From an uncultured Fibrobacter sp. (GTDB lineage Bacteria > Fibrobacterota > Fibrobacteria > Fibrobacterales > Fibrobacteraceae), in contig CAMUYW010000012.1 of the NCBI GenBank assembly GCA_947165045.1, positions 1 to 61,140 on the forward strand: a DNA stretch of 61,140 nucleotides, in the 5' to 3' direction. The translations under genes were made by a program, and so were the position numbers. Within the stretch, counting starts at the first letter, position 1. The number at the start of each line of letters is the position of its first letter. Below the pieces are notes generated by a model. The model saw only the letters and a list, made by a program, of their open reading frames with translations. It searched no databases and was not told where the DNA came from. Shown here piece after piece: positions 27,405 to 35,703 of the stretch.

Positions 27405-28593
27405 TTTTAATTACAAATTTGGATCTTTTTTTAGAACGCTGTTGGTTCTGCTCAAATGCGGGCGGGGCCCCAGCTCGGAGTTGACGCCTACAGCGTCAGC
27501 GGCTTCACTCGGTCATGTGAGTCTGCAAGCAGCCTCCCGCGACTCTCGTTTTGCACGCTACTGCGAAGAATCATCCTTGGCCGACGCTTTAGAATCAAAA
27601 AAAATAGTTGCCTGCTCTAAACGCATACTTCTTGCGGTCTGCTTCTTATTGCTGTTACCGTTAAACAGCTTCGCTGCTGATGATTTCTTCTTCAAGGCGA
27701 ATGAGCTTTACGATCAGGGGCGTTACAAGGAGTCGGTGAAGTATTACCGTGCGGCGATTGACGACGGCCGCTATGAGCCGTTTGCATGGTTCAATTTGGG
27801 CAATGCTCTTGTGCAACTTGGCAAAAAAGAAGTCGCGATGGTCGCTTACAAGCGAACCGTCGAATTGCTGCCGGATTTTGTGAAAGCGTGGATGCTTCTT
27901 GGCGATTTGTACTATCTCGCTGAATCTCCGGGTGATGCCATTGCTGCCTACAACCGCGCGATTGAACTTGGAACCGAAACGGACCACATGCATTTTGCCC
28001 TTGCGGAATGTTACATGAAGGGGAGTGATTGGACGCTTGCCCAGAAGCATTTCGAACGTGCCTTGGCATTGAACCCGGACCGCATGGACGCTTGGTACGG
28101 TCTTGCCGAAGTTTATGAAAAGCTCGGCGATTACGAGTATGCTGTGAAAACGCTTAAGAATGCGCTCCAGATGACTGCAACCGCTGGCGCCGACGTTCAT
28201 TACACGCTTTCGTATTACTACCGCAGTATGGATTCCACGCGGCTCGCCTTGAACGAAATGGAAAACGGCATTATGATGGATCCCGAAAACGTTTCCGCTC
28301 GCCGCTATCTCGCTCAGATGTACGTGAAGAATGAATCACCGTGGATGGCCATCTTCACGCTCGAAGAAGGACTCCGCCACAAGAAAGGTGTCGCCGATTT
28401 GAACCTCGACTTGGGACAAATTTATTTTACGCAAAAACGCTATGACGAAGCGTTCGAATGTTACATGAAGGCATGGCGTGCCGGTAATTCTCAAGGCCGC
28501 ATTGGTGCCGAAAACGTCGGCCACATTTTCTCGAATGCCGGCGACACCGAAAAAGCCGAAACCCTCTACGCCCGCATCCGCGAAAAGAAGTGA
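27394..28593 (+). CDS. TPR protein of the TonB operon with a repeat inserted before its signal peptide
   Basis: A 399-residue protein with eight or more tetratricopeptide repeats (for example PFAWFNLGNALVQLGKKEVA and DAWYGLAEVYEKLGDYEYAV), expected in the periplasm as the last member of the DUF3450-TtpC-ExbB-ExbD-TonB-TPR operon. Start: TTG at 27394 with AAGGAG 7 bases upstream, overlapping the tonB stop. Residues 22-65 are encoded by the long dispersed repeat 27456-27587; only then comes a signal-peptide-like segment (residues 73-91, ILLAVCFLLLLPLNSFA). A TTG at 27577 could be an alternative start but has no good ribosome binding site. Confidence 0.85.
   Translation: MLSNFNYKFGSFFRTLLVLLKCGRGPSSELTPTASAASLGHVSLQAASRDSRFARYCEESSLADALESKKIVACSKRILLAVCFLLLLPLNSFAADDFFFKANELYDQGRYKESVKYYRAAIDDGRYEPFAWFNLGNALVQLGKKEVAMVAYKRTVELLPDFVKAWMLLGDLYYLAESPGDAIAAYNRAIELGTETDHMHFALAECYMKGSDWTLAQKHFERALALNPDRMDAWYGLAEVYEKLGDYEYAVKTLKNALQMTATAGADVHYTLSYYYRSMDSTRLALNEMENGIMMDPENVSARRYLAQMYVKNESPWMAIFTLEEGLRHKKGVADLNLDLGQIYFTQKRYDEAFECYMKAWRAGNSQGRIGAENVGHIFSNAGDTEKAETLYARIREKK
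27456..27587. repeat. Long dispersed repeat, copy 2, inside the TPR gene
   Basis: Reverse-complement counterpart of 744-1004: ATGCGGGCGGGGCCCC at its left end, then GTCAGCGGCTTCACTCGGTC, CGCGACTCTCGTTTTGCACG and CTTGGCC. It is 132 bp, divisible by 3, and has no stop in the reading frame of the host gene. Confidence 0.85.
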
Positions 28594-28641
28594 TGCTGTC
28601 TTTCCGGTCGGAGCTAGTCCGGAGTCTCGGAAAATCTTAAA

Positions 28642-29109
28642 ATGGTAGAAGTAAAATACAAATCCGTCTTTGAAATGCCTTTTCTTCTCATAACCATTTT
28701 TTCGCTTTTGGTTTTTGTTGTTGTGCCTATTTGGGGAATGCTTAAAGCATTTTGGGATGTGTTCGATGTTGGGATGAACGATGAATCTATAAAATTGTTT
28801 GTTCTGTGTGCTATCGTACTCGGAATTACAATGAAATGTTCAGTGAAACTATTCTCGAAGACTTTGCTCGATAAAGTCCAATGTTTTCGTTGGGAAAAAA
28901 TTGACGAGCTGGATTTTTACCCGATAGACATTTTTTGCTTTTATAATTTAGAGAACAGATCATTACATAAAGTTTGTTTAAGCAGTTTTAATACAAATGT
29001 AAAACCTGCTTTGGAGTTGGCTGTTACGAAAATACCATACTATAAGATTTCCGATGCCGCTCGCCAAAAGCTGCGAAAGAAATATGGAATTATTATAAAA
29101 GTAGATTGA
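28642..29109 (+). CDS. Hypothetical membrane protein
   Basis: A 155-residue protein with two N-terminal hydrophobic segments (about 13-35 and 50-68) and a soluble C-terminal half with many Lys and Tyr residues. No family recognised. It lies 48 bases after the TPR gene on the same strand. AT-rich relative to its neighbours. Confidence 0.65.
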   Translation: MVEVKYKSVFEMPFLLITIFSLLVFVVVPIWGMLKAFWDVFDVGMNDESIKLFVLCAIVLGITMKCSVKLFSKTLLDKVQCFRWEKIDELDFYPIDIFCFYNLENRSLHKVCLSSFNTNVKPALELAVTKIPYYKISDAARQKLRKKYGIIIKVD

Positions 29110-29129
29110 ATTACGCATAGGAATCAAGA

Positions 29130-29903
29130 ATGACTTTATATAAAGGCTTACCTATCATACTATTTTCTGTTCTATTTGGGATAATTGCTTGCTCGACCAA
29201 TCAATCTTCCAAAGAAAGCAACGTGCAGCCATTGAATCTTTCACTCTTTGTCACGCAAGAATATATGGTTTTGGGTGCTTGGGGCGGATTCATGCCGAAT
29301 GTCTATTTTACCATAGGGAAAAAATTTAAATTAGGAGCGGAAAATCCCACCGAATTTTGGGCAATCCAGAAAGAATCCGAAACGGACCCAGGGCGCACTA
29401 TCTGGGCCGTTTACGCAAACGACAGCGCCTATCTCGACAGCAGCAATAATTTTTTAGCTTTGCCAAACGAACATGTTCAGGATATCGTCCCTCCCGAAAC
29501 ATTGAATAAGCCTGCTGCGGGAACAATAGTCCATACGCTCGCAGAGAACTCTGCTCGGATACTTACTTCAGAAGATGTGGAAAAATCTATTATCCGCCCT
29601 CTGCTTGCTCATGACATAATGGCGAAGGACTTGTTCGTGATTCACAAGCGGATGAAGAACGTACCTGATGCGGACCAGATAACTCTCGTGCTTGACACAA
29701 TGTTTACTGTTAACAATATGATTTCCTTGCGCCCCTTGGCACAGGCTATCAAGGCCGCTGGTTATTCACACATAACCTTGAAATATTTTGAAGGCGGTGA
29801 TGCCGTCTTGCGCGATGTCAGGAGTGTCAACGAAATCAAAAACGCCTTGATAACACCGCCTGATTCACTCCTTCCAAAACTTTACAGCATCCTGGAAATC
29901 TAA
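29130..29903 (+). CDS. Hypothetical lipoprotein
   Basis: A 257-residue protein with a lipoprotein signal ending IIACS (lipobox Cys near residue 21). The mature part has no motif I recognise; the C-terminal third (LVLDTMFTVNNMISLRPLAQ) resembles the paired Asp/Ser pattern of ExbD-like periplasmic domains only vaguely. AGGAAT lies upstream of the ATG. It converges on the U32 peptidase gene. Confidence 0.7.
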   Translation: MTLYKGLPIILFSVLFGIIACSTNQSSKESNVQPLNLSLFVTQEYMVLGAWGGFMPNVYFTIGKKFKLGAENPTEFWAIQKESETDPGRTIWAVYANDSAYLDSSNNFLALPNEHVQDIVPPETLNKPAAGTIVHTLAENSARILTSEDVEKSIIRPLLAHDIMAKDLFVIHKRMKNVPDADQITLVLDTMFTVNNMISLRPLAQAIKAAGYSHITLKYFEGGDAVLRDVRSVNEIKNALITPPDSLLPKLYSILEI

Positions 29904-29912
29904 CATGAAAAA

Positions 29913-32552
29913 TCACCCTTTCTTTCGGTCTTGCCAGGTGCTTTCGTTGAACAGCTGGCCTTCGGAAAGTCCGTATTTTTCTTCGACGCCGGCCTTTGAA
30001 ATCGCGGTGTTGATGTCGACTTTTCCGCGAATCGCTTGCGTGTAGATGTCAATCTTGCGGCGGACGGATTCGGGTTCTTCGTCCAGAAGTTCCAAGCGGA
30101 AGTTGCTCACGTTCTGTGCGATGAGCTTTGGCAAAAGCTTGAGTGCCGATTGCGGCTTGCCGACGAATAGCGTGTTGCGGCATTCGGCATCGGACTGTAA
30201 AAAGTGGCGTTCGCCCTTGTGGTCGAGAATTTCAACTTTATGTTGTGTGCAAATCTTTTTGCATTCGGGGAAGCGTCTGCCGGTTGTGAGTGCTCGTGCG
30301 AAGGCGCAGTATTCCGAGTGGAATGCGGGCATGTACTGGTGCAATGCGAGTTCCAAGCGGCTTCCGTCGATGTTCTTGAGCAAGTCGAAAAGCTGAGTGC
30401 TGTTGAGGTCCCACGATGGGTGCAATCGTTCGAGGCCTTGCGACAAAAGCCAATCGTAGCTCGCGCTATTGGTGGCGTTCAAGCTGTAGTCGCCGACCAT
30501 CGGGATTCCAGAATCCTTGAGCAGCGAGAGCGAACCGAGGTTACGCACCAAAGCAAATTCCGGCATGAGCGTGAGAATTTGCTTGATGTAATGGTTTTCG
30601 CTGGGCTTGTGGATGCGGAGGGTGGCGATGCCGGCTTCAAAACCGAGCTTGTGAATGCGTTCGAGCGGTTCGTCGTATTTGACGCCCCAGTCAAAGTCCA
30701 TAACGACCTTGTCGATGTCGAGCCCTTGCAATGCGTCGATTTGCTCTGGACGGCGAACAAGAACCGTAATGTTCATGCGTTTCGACTTTTCGCTGTTGGA
30801 ACTGCCCGCGACTTGAGCGACGTGGTGCAAAAATTCTCTGCCGTTTTCTGCAGAAGGCGCAAGTTCCTTCCATTGCAATCGCTTTTCGTCTAAGGCTTGC
30901 ACGGCGTCTTGACGCAAGGTGCGTAAAATCTTGCCGGGGAGGAATGCGTTTTGCGGGAGCTTGATTTCGAGTTTGTCTAGAACGTAAGCGGTCGCGCTCA
31001 ATCCAGAAAGTTCTTTTTTGGCGATGGCTTGCAATGCGTCGGCGGAACTTTCGTTGCGAGCTGCTTCGAGGACGGGGCCATCGACCGTGACGCTTTTTCC
31101 GCGCGCGTTCACTTCCGAAATCGTGAGTTTGAGCGGTTCGCCAATAGCTCCCTCAAGCGTCATGCACACGGGAATGTGCTTGGCAAAACTTCTGTCGGTG
31201 AACGTTTTGTGCAGTTCTTTTTCGAGAGCGGGGGAGTCGTTGCGGTATGCTTTCATCCCATAGCTAACTTTACGCAAATCGAATTCACGACCGAATTCCA
31301 GACGCACTTGCGACTTCGCTGCGGTCCCATTTGCATTTCCCAGTACATTTCGTGTCGCGTTTTTCCCGCTTCGATTCGCTTGTTGGAACGTCGCTTTATA
31401 AAGTCGGCTTCCGGTTTGGCGCGGTTCCGGTTCTGCGCGGTATTCTTCGAATAAAATGCCGTCGCCCGGCAACAACGTGCACGGAACAGGCTTGTCTTCA
31501 AGTTCTATAATCACGCTGCCGCGTTCCACTTGAACAACAGTTCCGATAAGTTCGCCGTGGTGGTTCGAGAACGAACCGTCGACGAGTTCCTGGTGGTTCA
31601 CTCCATCGAGCCAGCCCGTGTTGAGTCCGCGTGAAAACAAAACTTCAAGCGGTTCCAAGTCTTGCGCATTCAACCCTAAATCTGCCGCGCTGTTCCCGTT
31701 AGCGTTCGCGCAGTCCCTATTATTTTCCGTAAAGTTCTTATAGCCGTATTCGCTCAATTTATCGAGTGCTTTCCTATAAGCATGCGACACGGCGGCCACA
31801 TATTCTGGGCTTTTCAAACGGCCTTCGACCTTGAGCGATTCTACGCCAATCTCGCGAAGTTCCTCCAATTTCGGGAGGGCGCACAAGTCGCGAGTGCTGA
31901 ACAAATAACGGGCCTTCGGGTCTTTCCATTCCTTGCCGTCTATGAAAATGCGATAGGGAAGGCGGCAGCTTTGGGCGCACTGGCCACGGTTTGCGCTGCG
32001 ACCGCCGAAGTTTTCGCTCGTGAGGCACTGCCCCGAGTAAGAAACGCAAAGCGCTCCGTGAATGAACACTTCAAGTTCCAAGTCCGTGAGGCTATTGATT
32101 TGTGCTATTTGCTTTGCCGAAAGTTCACGCGCAAGCACCGCTCTCGAAAAACCGATATCCTTGACCAAGTTCACCGCTTCGGAACTCGCGAGCGTCATCT
32201 GTGTGCTCGCATGAATTTCCTGTTCCGGGCTAATCGCCTTGATGAGCCTTGCAAGTCCGATGTCCTGGATGATGAATGCGTCCGGCTTGAGCGAAATCAA
32301 CTTCTCCAAAAATTCTGGGAGTTCCTGAATTTCACGCTCGAAAATGAGGATGTTCATCGCGAGGTACGTCTTGACGCCACGCAGCCTAGCGTAGCGGATC
32401 ATTTCTTCAACGTCTTCGAATGAAAAATCTTCGGTTCTACCGCGAGCGTTCCAGTGGGGGACTCCGTAATAAACCGCATCCGCCCCATTGTTGATGGCGG
32501 ATTCCAGCATGTCGCGCGTGCCGACAGGCAAAAGAAGTTCAGGCTCGTTCAT
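29913..32552 (-). CDS. Peptidase U32 family RNA-hydroxylation protein (RlhA/TrhP-like)
   Basis: An 879-residue protein of the U32 family. The N-terminal TIM-barrel-like part begins LLLPVGTRDMLESAINNGAD and carries the family signature ESLKVEGRLKSPEYVA near residue 235; the cysteine cluster NRGQCAQSCRLPYRI matches the Fe-S/ligand cysteines of RlhA and TrhP, which introduce hydroxyl groups into 23S rRNA C2501 or tRNA U34. The long C-terminal half matches the double-length RlhA layout, with further Cys (KKICTQHKVEILDHKGERH). Whether it acts on rRNA or tRNA is not decidable here. Confidence 0.85.
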   Translation of the reverse strand: MNEPELLLPVGTRDMLESAINNGADAVYYGVPHWNARGRTEDFSFEDVEEMIRYARLRGVKTYLAMNILIFEREIQELPEFLEKLISLKPDAFIIQDIGLARLIKAISPEQEIHASTQMTLASSEAVNLVKDIGFSRAVLARELSAKQIAQINSLTDLELEVFIHGALCVSYSGQCLTSENFGGRSANRGQCAQSCRLPYRIFIDGKEWKDPKARYLFSTRDLCALPKLEELREIGVESLKVEGRLKSPEYVAAVSHAYRKALDKLSEYGYKNFTENNRDCANANGNSAADLGLNAQDLEPLEVLFSRGLNTGWLDGVNHQELVDGSFSNHHGELIGTVVQVERGSVIIELEDKPVPCTLLPGDGILFEEYRAEPEPRQTGSRLYKATFQQANRSGKNATRNVLGNANGTAAKSQVRLEFGREFDLRKVSYGMKAYRNDSPALEKELHKTFTDRSFAKHIPVCMTLEGAIGEPLKLTISEVNARGKSVTVDGPVLEAARNESSADALQAIAKKELSGLSATAYVLDKLEIKLPQNAFLPGKILRTLRQDAVQALDEKRLQWKELAPSAENGREFLHHVAQVAGSSNSEKSKRMNITVLVRRPEQIDALQGLDIDKVVMDFDWGVKYDEPLERIHKLGFEAGIATLRIHKPSENHYIKQILTLMPEFALVRNLGSLSLLKDSGIPMVGDYSLNATNSASYDWLLSQGLERLHPSWDLNSTQLFDLLKNIDGSRLELALHQYMPAFHSEYCAFARALTTGRRFPECKKICTQHKVEILDHKGERHFLQSDAECRNTLFVGKPQSALKLLPKLIAQNVSNFRLELLDEEPESVRRKIDIYTQAIRGKVDINTAISKAGVEEKYGLSEGQLFNESTWQDRKKG

Positions 32553-32569
32553 AGCCTTAAAAATAGAAT

Positions 32570-32920
32570 TTACGCTTCGTTGAGGTCGTAGCCGAACTGC
32601 ACGATGGCACCGGTATTGGCTTCACGGAAAATGCGCCGGTGGGCAAGCCCGTCTAAAATGGCATTGTCGAGCGTGTCTTGATTTGCTTGAAAATCATTGC
32701 CGAGCGCAATGGATGCAATGGACTCCAAAGAACCCTTAAACCCTTCGTGGATGACCTTGACGTAGGTATATTCAGGATCCATTTCAAGAATGGCATCGTG
32801 TATATGCTTGTCATCGAATTCGGGATCGCTATTGAAATCAATCTCCGAAGATGTACGGATAGAAACGGAACCGCAATAGCCGTCTTTTTTGAATTTCAAC
32901 CATTTCTGTCCGTGTTGCAT
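32570..32920 (-). CDS. Small hypothetical acidic protein
   Basis: A 116-residue soluble protein starting MQHGQKWLKFKKDGYCGSVS; rich in Asp/Glu, no recognised domain. The ATG at 32920 has a TGAGG element in front; a frame opening at 32944 would add 8 residues. It ends 17 bases before the U32 gene on the same strand. Confidence 0.65.
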   Translation of the reverse strand: MQHGQKWLKFKKDGYCGSVSIRTSSEIDFNSDPEFDDKHIHDAILEMDPEYTYVKVIHEGFKGSLESIASIALGNDFQANQDTLDNAILDGLAHRRIFREANTGAIVQFGYDLNEA

Positions 32921-32966
32921 AAAAACCTCAATAATTCTTTGCAAAAAATAATTCTAATTTTGCGAT

Positions 32967-33185
32967 ATGTTCAAGAAGCTCATTGTTTTGTCGTCTTTTG
33001 TTTGCATTTCCATGTTGGGTATGGCCGGTTGCTCTAACCAAGATGCAGAGTACAAAATTGCAACACTTACGGAAGAAAACTCCCGTCTGGCACGTCAAGT
33101 CCAAGTTCTCAAGGCTACTTTGGATTCATTGAACGCCCATAATAAGGCCGTAGATCATTCCCTCAAGTCGCTTGACATGAAATAA
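32967..33185 (+). CDS. Small Lpp-like lipoprotein
   Basis: A 72-residue lipoprotein: signal with lipobox GMAGC (Cys-22), then a single heptad-patterned coiled coil (ATLTEENSRLARQVQVLKAT LDSLNAH) ending in Lys. Size and design resemble Braun's lipoprotein; whether the C-terminal Lys is linked to peptidoglycan is unknown. Confidence 0.8.
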   Translation: MFKKLIVLSSFVCISMLGMAGCSNQDAEYKIATLTEENSRLARQVQVLKATLDSLNAHNKAVDHSLKSLDMK

Positions 33186-33203
33186 GTGCAAAATTCTTTC
33201 AAT

Positions 33204-33223
33204 TTTGACACATTTATGTCAAA
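33204..33223. promoter_or_regulatory. Perfect dyad TTTGACA-N6-TGTCAAA
   Basis: TTTGACA CATTTA TGTCAAA lies about 43 bases upstream of the structured RNA beginning at 33266. A 7-bp perfect dyad with 6-bp spacing suits a dimeric regulator of the Crp/Fnr type, or could be a weak terminator hairpin of the preceding lipoprotein gene (no T run follows, which argues against this). Confidence 0.45.
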
Positions 33224-33265
33224 TTTGGGCTCTAAACTCACGAAATATTTTCTAAATTTGTGCGC

Positions 33266-33392
33266 GTGACTGGCCCCCGGTTTGTCGCCAAGGCGAAAAC
33301 CAATCTTGCTTCCAAATGAGAAGCCCCGCGACCGTCAAGTCTCCAAGGAGGCGCTAGTAAGATGGTCTTTAATTAACCCACATTCCAGTCAC
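33266..33392 (+). ncRNA. Structured leader RNA, class not recognised
   Basis: An 8-bp closing helix GTGACTGG (33266-33273) / CCAGTCAC (33385-33392) encloses three hairpins: GGTTT-G-TCGC / GCGAAAACC with a CAAG loop; GCTTC / GAAGC with loop CAAATGA; and GACC / GGTC enclosing CTCC-AA-GGAG. The result is a four-way-junction RNA of 127 nt. The downstream gene starts at 33457 with GAGG as ribosome binding site. I checked for TPP, cobalamin, SAM, c-di-GMP-I, glycine, RNase P and tmRNA signatures and saw none. Confidence 0.55.
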
Positions 33393-33456
33393 CCCGCTTG
33401 CAGGTTCTTTTCCAGCTTGCTTGTGTGGTTCAACCCTTACTTTATGAGGTGCCCGA

Positions 33457-34068
33457 ATGGAATACATCGCTCTCGCACTTTCACTTGTTGCAGTGATTTT
33501 GTGCATTGTTATCCTGACTAAGGTGAACAAACTCCTTACCATGCTTCGTACCCCGATTTTCAAGAAGCTCACCCCGGACATGAACTTGAAGCCGTCCGCT
33601 CGTCGCCCGATCAGCGCGCAGGAAATGGCTCAGCGCGGTGGCAACAACAAGGAAAATCGCCAGAACAAGGAACGTCCGGCTAACAACAATAATAAGGATA
33701 ATCGCAACCAGCAGGCTGCTCAGGCTCCTGCACAGCGCGATCGCAACGAACAACATCAGCGTCCGGAACGTGGCCCGCGCCGCGAACGCCGTCCGGAACG
33801 CCCGCATCGTGAAGCTAATGCTGAAGCTCCTGTTGCTGAACAGGCTGCTCCGGCCGCACCGGCTGCTGAAGCTCCGGTCGCCGAAGCTCGTCGCCCGCTC
33901 GCTCCGCGTATTCCGGTTGAAACTCCGGCTGTTGAAGCTGCCCCGGTCGCTCCGGTTGCTGAAGCCCCGGCTGAAGCTGCTGCCGAAACCGTTTTTGATC
34001 CGTCCAAGGTCCGCTATGGCCGCCGCAACGTGATCAAGAAGGCTCCGGAACTCTCCGAAGAAGCTTAA
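33457..34068 (+). CDS. Membrane-anchored low-complexity protein
   Basis: A 203-residue protein with one N-terminal helix (about 3-22, MEYIALALSLVAVILCIVIL) followed by a basic Arg/Asn/Gln-rich stretch (about 50-120) and an Ala/Pro/Val/Glu-rich stretch (about 120-185), ending in a short folded-looking tail KVRYGRRNVIKKAPE. The middle is expected to be disordered; an RNA-binding role is possible from the Arg-rich part, but this is inference. It follows the structured leader RNA by 64 bases, and a terminator follows. Confidence 0.8.
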   Translation: MEYIALALSLVAVILCIVILTKVNKLLTMLRTPIFKKLTPDMNLKPSARRPISAQEMAQRGGNNKENRQNKERPANNNNKDNRNQQAAQAPAQRDRNEQHQRPERGPRRERRPERPHREANAEAPVAEQAAPAAPAAEAPVAEARRPLAPRIPVETPAVEAAPVAPVAEAPAEAAAETVFDPSKVRYGRRNVIKKAPELSEEA

Positions 34069-34097
34069 TTCTCACGAGAATTGCAATTTGCAAAAAA

Positions 34098-34128
34098 TTC
34101 CCAGTCCATTTGGATTGGGGATTTTTTT
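34098..34128 (+). terminator. Intrinsic terminator
   Basis: TCCCAGTCC-ATT-TGGATTGGGGA with a run of seven T after it. Confidence 0.8.
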
Positions 34129-34191
34129 GCGCTTGTCACGCGCCGCGTTGCGGGCGTCTCGTTGTATTTAAACGGACAAAATAACGAAAAA

Positions 34192-34221
34192 AAACAAACC
34201 CCATCGTTCTGAAGGGGCTTT
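34192..34221 (-). terminator. rpiA terminator
   Basis: Minus strand: AAGCCCC, loop, GGGGTTTG, then T-rich (TTTTTTTTCG). It lies about 90 bases after the rpiA stop; the remaining gap has further GC-rich palindromes (GCGCCGC) without a gene. Confidence 0.65.
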
Positions 34222-34312
34222 GCTTTGCGCGGCGCTAAATTGCGGCGCAGTTCCTGTTACCGTTGATGCTTTTTCAACCGGCGGCGCAGTCTTATTGCGT
34301 TGACGCGATTTT

Positions 34313-35002
34313 TTAGAACTCGATGAGTCCCTTGGCTTCGTCAGCGAGGATGACCTTCGTTGCCATGCCAACGAAAAGGCCGTGACCGACGATACCTACG
34401 ATATGTTCGAGGTCGCGGGCGAGCTTGTCTGCATCTGCAATGGGGGCGAACTTGGCATCAGCGATGAGGTTGCCGCTATCGCTGATGACCGGCCCGTCCT
34501 TGCCGGGGGCGCCCATGCGCACCTTAAGTTCGCCACCGAGCTTCTTGACGCGTTCGGTAACGATGGCAATAGCGCCCGGGATGATTTCGAGCGGCACTGC
34601 AAACTTGGTGCCGAGCTGCTGAACAGCCTTGCCGGAATCGGCGATAATCACGTAGTTGTCCGTCATGGAGGCGACAATTTTTTCGAGGAGGTGGGCTGCA
34701 CCACGGCCCTTGATAAGGTTACGCTGCGGGTCGATTTCGTCGGCGCCGTCAATCACCATGTCGAGGTGCGAAACTTCGCCCATTTCCTTGAGCGGGATGC
34801 CGAGGCTGCGGCATTGGAGTGTGGTGCTCCAGCTGGTCGAGACGCCCGTCACGTGGATGCCTTCGGTCTTGATGCGTTCGGCAAGGCGGTTCACCATGTG
34901 GGCTGCCGTACTGCCTGTTCCGAGACCGACTGTCATTCCATCCTTGATCATGTCTGCGGCACGAACGCCTGCAGCTTTCTTGAGTTCATCCATCGATGCC
35001 AT
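34313..35002 (-). CDS. rpiA: Ribose-5-phosphate isomerase A
   Basis: A 229-residue pentose-phosphate enzyme interconverting ribulose-5-P and ribose-5-P. Motifs: VGLGTGSTAAHMVNRL (phosphate binding), DGADEIDPQRNLIKGRGAA (catalytic Asp-Glu-Asp region) and IADSGK. I place the start at the ATG 35002: it overlaps the upstream stop (TAATG) and has AAAGGAG at 9 bases; an ATG at 35011 is too close to that element. Confidence 0.95.
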   Translation of the reverse strand: MASMDELKKAAGVRAADMIKDGMTVGLGTGSTAAHMVNRLAERIKTEGIHVTGVSTSWSTTLQCRSLGIPLKEMGEVSHLDMVIDGADEIDPQRNLIKGRGAAHLLEKIVASMTDNYVIIADSGKAVQQLGTKFAVPLEIIPGAIAIVTERVKKLGGELKVRMGAPGKDGPVISDSGNLIADAKFAPIADADKLARDLEHIVGIVGHGLFVGMATKVILADEAKGLIEF

Positions 35003-35634
35003 TAGCGCCATCTCCTTTCGTTTGAATCAAAATTGTCATCGCCCATGCGGTTGTCGTAACTGTCGTAGTTATCGTACCCGTCGTTAAATTCGTCTTCGTC
35101 CGGGAATCCAGATTCCTGTTCGGTGAAACTTGCGTCTACGATGTCCACGACCTCGACGTTAAAAGTCAAGTCCTTGCCTGCAAACGGGTGGTTCCCGTCT
35201 ACAATTACAGTGTCTTCGAGGATTTCCTTGATGGTGTAGATGCCGTCGCATTGGTCGTCATCATCGTCCAAGTTGAGGTCGTTCACGAATTCTTCAGCGG
35301 TATCCGGCAACTGGAACTCACGGATATCGTTGTCTTGGAACATTTCGAGTTCCATTCCAACCCAGAGTTCTCCGACTTCGCTGAGTTCTTCTTTTGGCAC
35401 TGTGAGAATGAGGTCTTGGCGGTATTCCCCATAACCCAAATTAGCGGGTATGTTCACTGTAAACTTTTCACCTAGGCGGCGCCCGTTCAAAGCATCTTCG
35501 AGCCCAGGAATGATATTGTTGTACCCGTGGATGTACACGAACGGGTGCGAGGCGGGGACTTCTTCAAGAATCCTTTTGCCTTCTCTGAGGGTGTAGGCGA
35601 TGCTCACCTTCATTTTGTCTTGGATGACTACCAT
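35002..35634 (-). CDS. SlyD-like FKBP-type prolyl isomerase
   Basis: A 210-residue cytoplasmic cis-trans prolyl isomerase/chaperone. The FKBP part (MKVSIAYTLREGKRI, FVYIHGYNNIIPGLEDALNGRRLGEKFTVNIP) flanks an insert-in-flap domain, here containing an Asp-rich loop (NLDDDDDQ). The C-terminus is acidic and asparagine/tyrosine-rich, not the histidine-rich metal-binding tail of E. coli SlyD. It precedes rpiA with stop/start overlap. An in-frame ATG at 35613 is a possible shorter start. Confidence 0.87.
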   Translation of the reverse strand: MVVIQDKMKVSIAYTLREGKRILEEVPASHPFVYIHGYNNIIPGLEDALNGRRLGEKFTVNIPANLGYGEYRQDLILTVPKEELSEVGELWVGMELEMFQDNDIREFQLPDTAEEFVNDLNLDDDDDQCDGIYTIKEILEDTVIVDGNHPFAGKDLTFNVEVVDIVDASFTEQESGFPDEDEFNDGYDNYDSYDNRMGDDNFDSNERRWR

Positions 35635-35703
35635 ACGTGCCCAAATGTAGTAAATTTGCCCAATTTAGCCACTTAAATTAAATAGTTTTTCTAAATTACA
35701 CGT

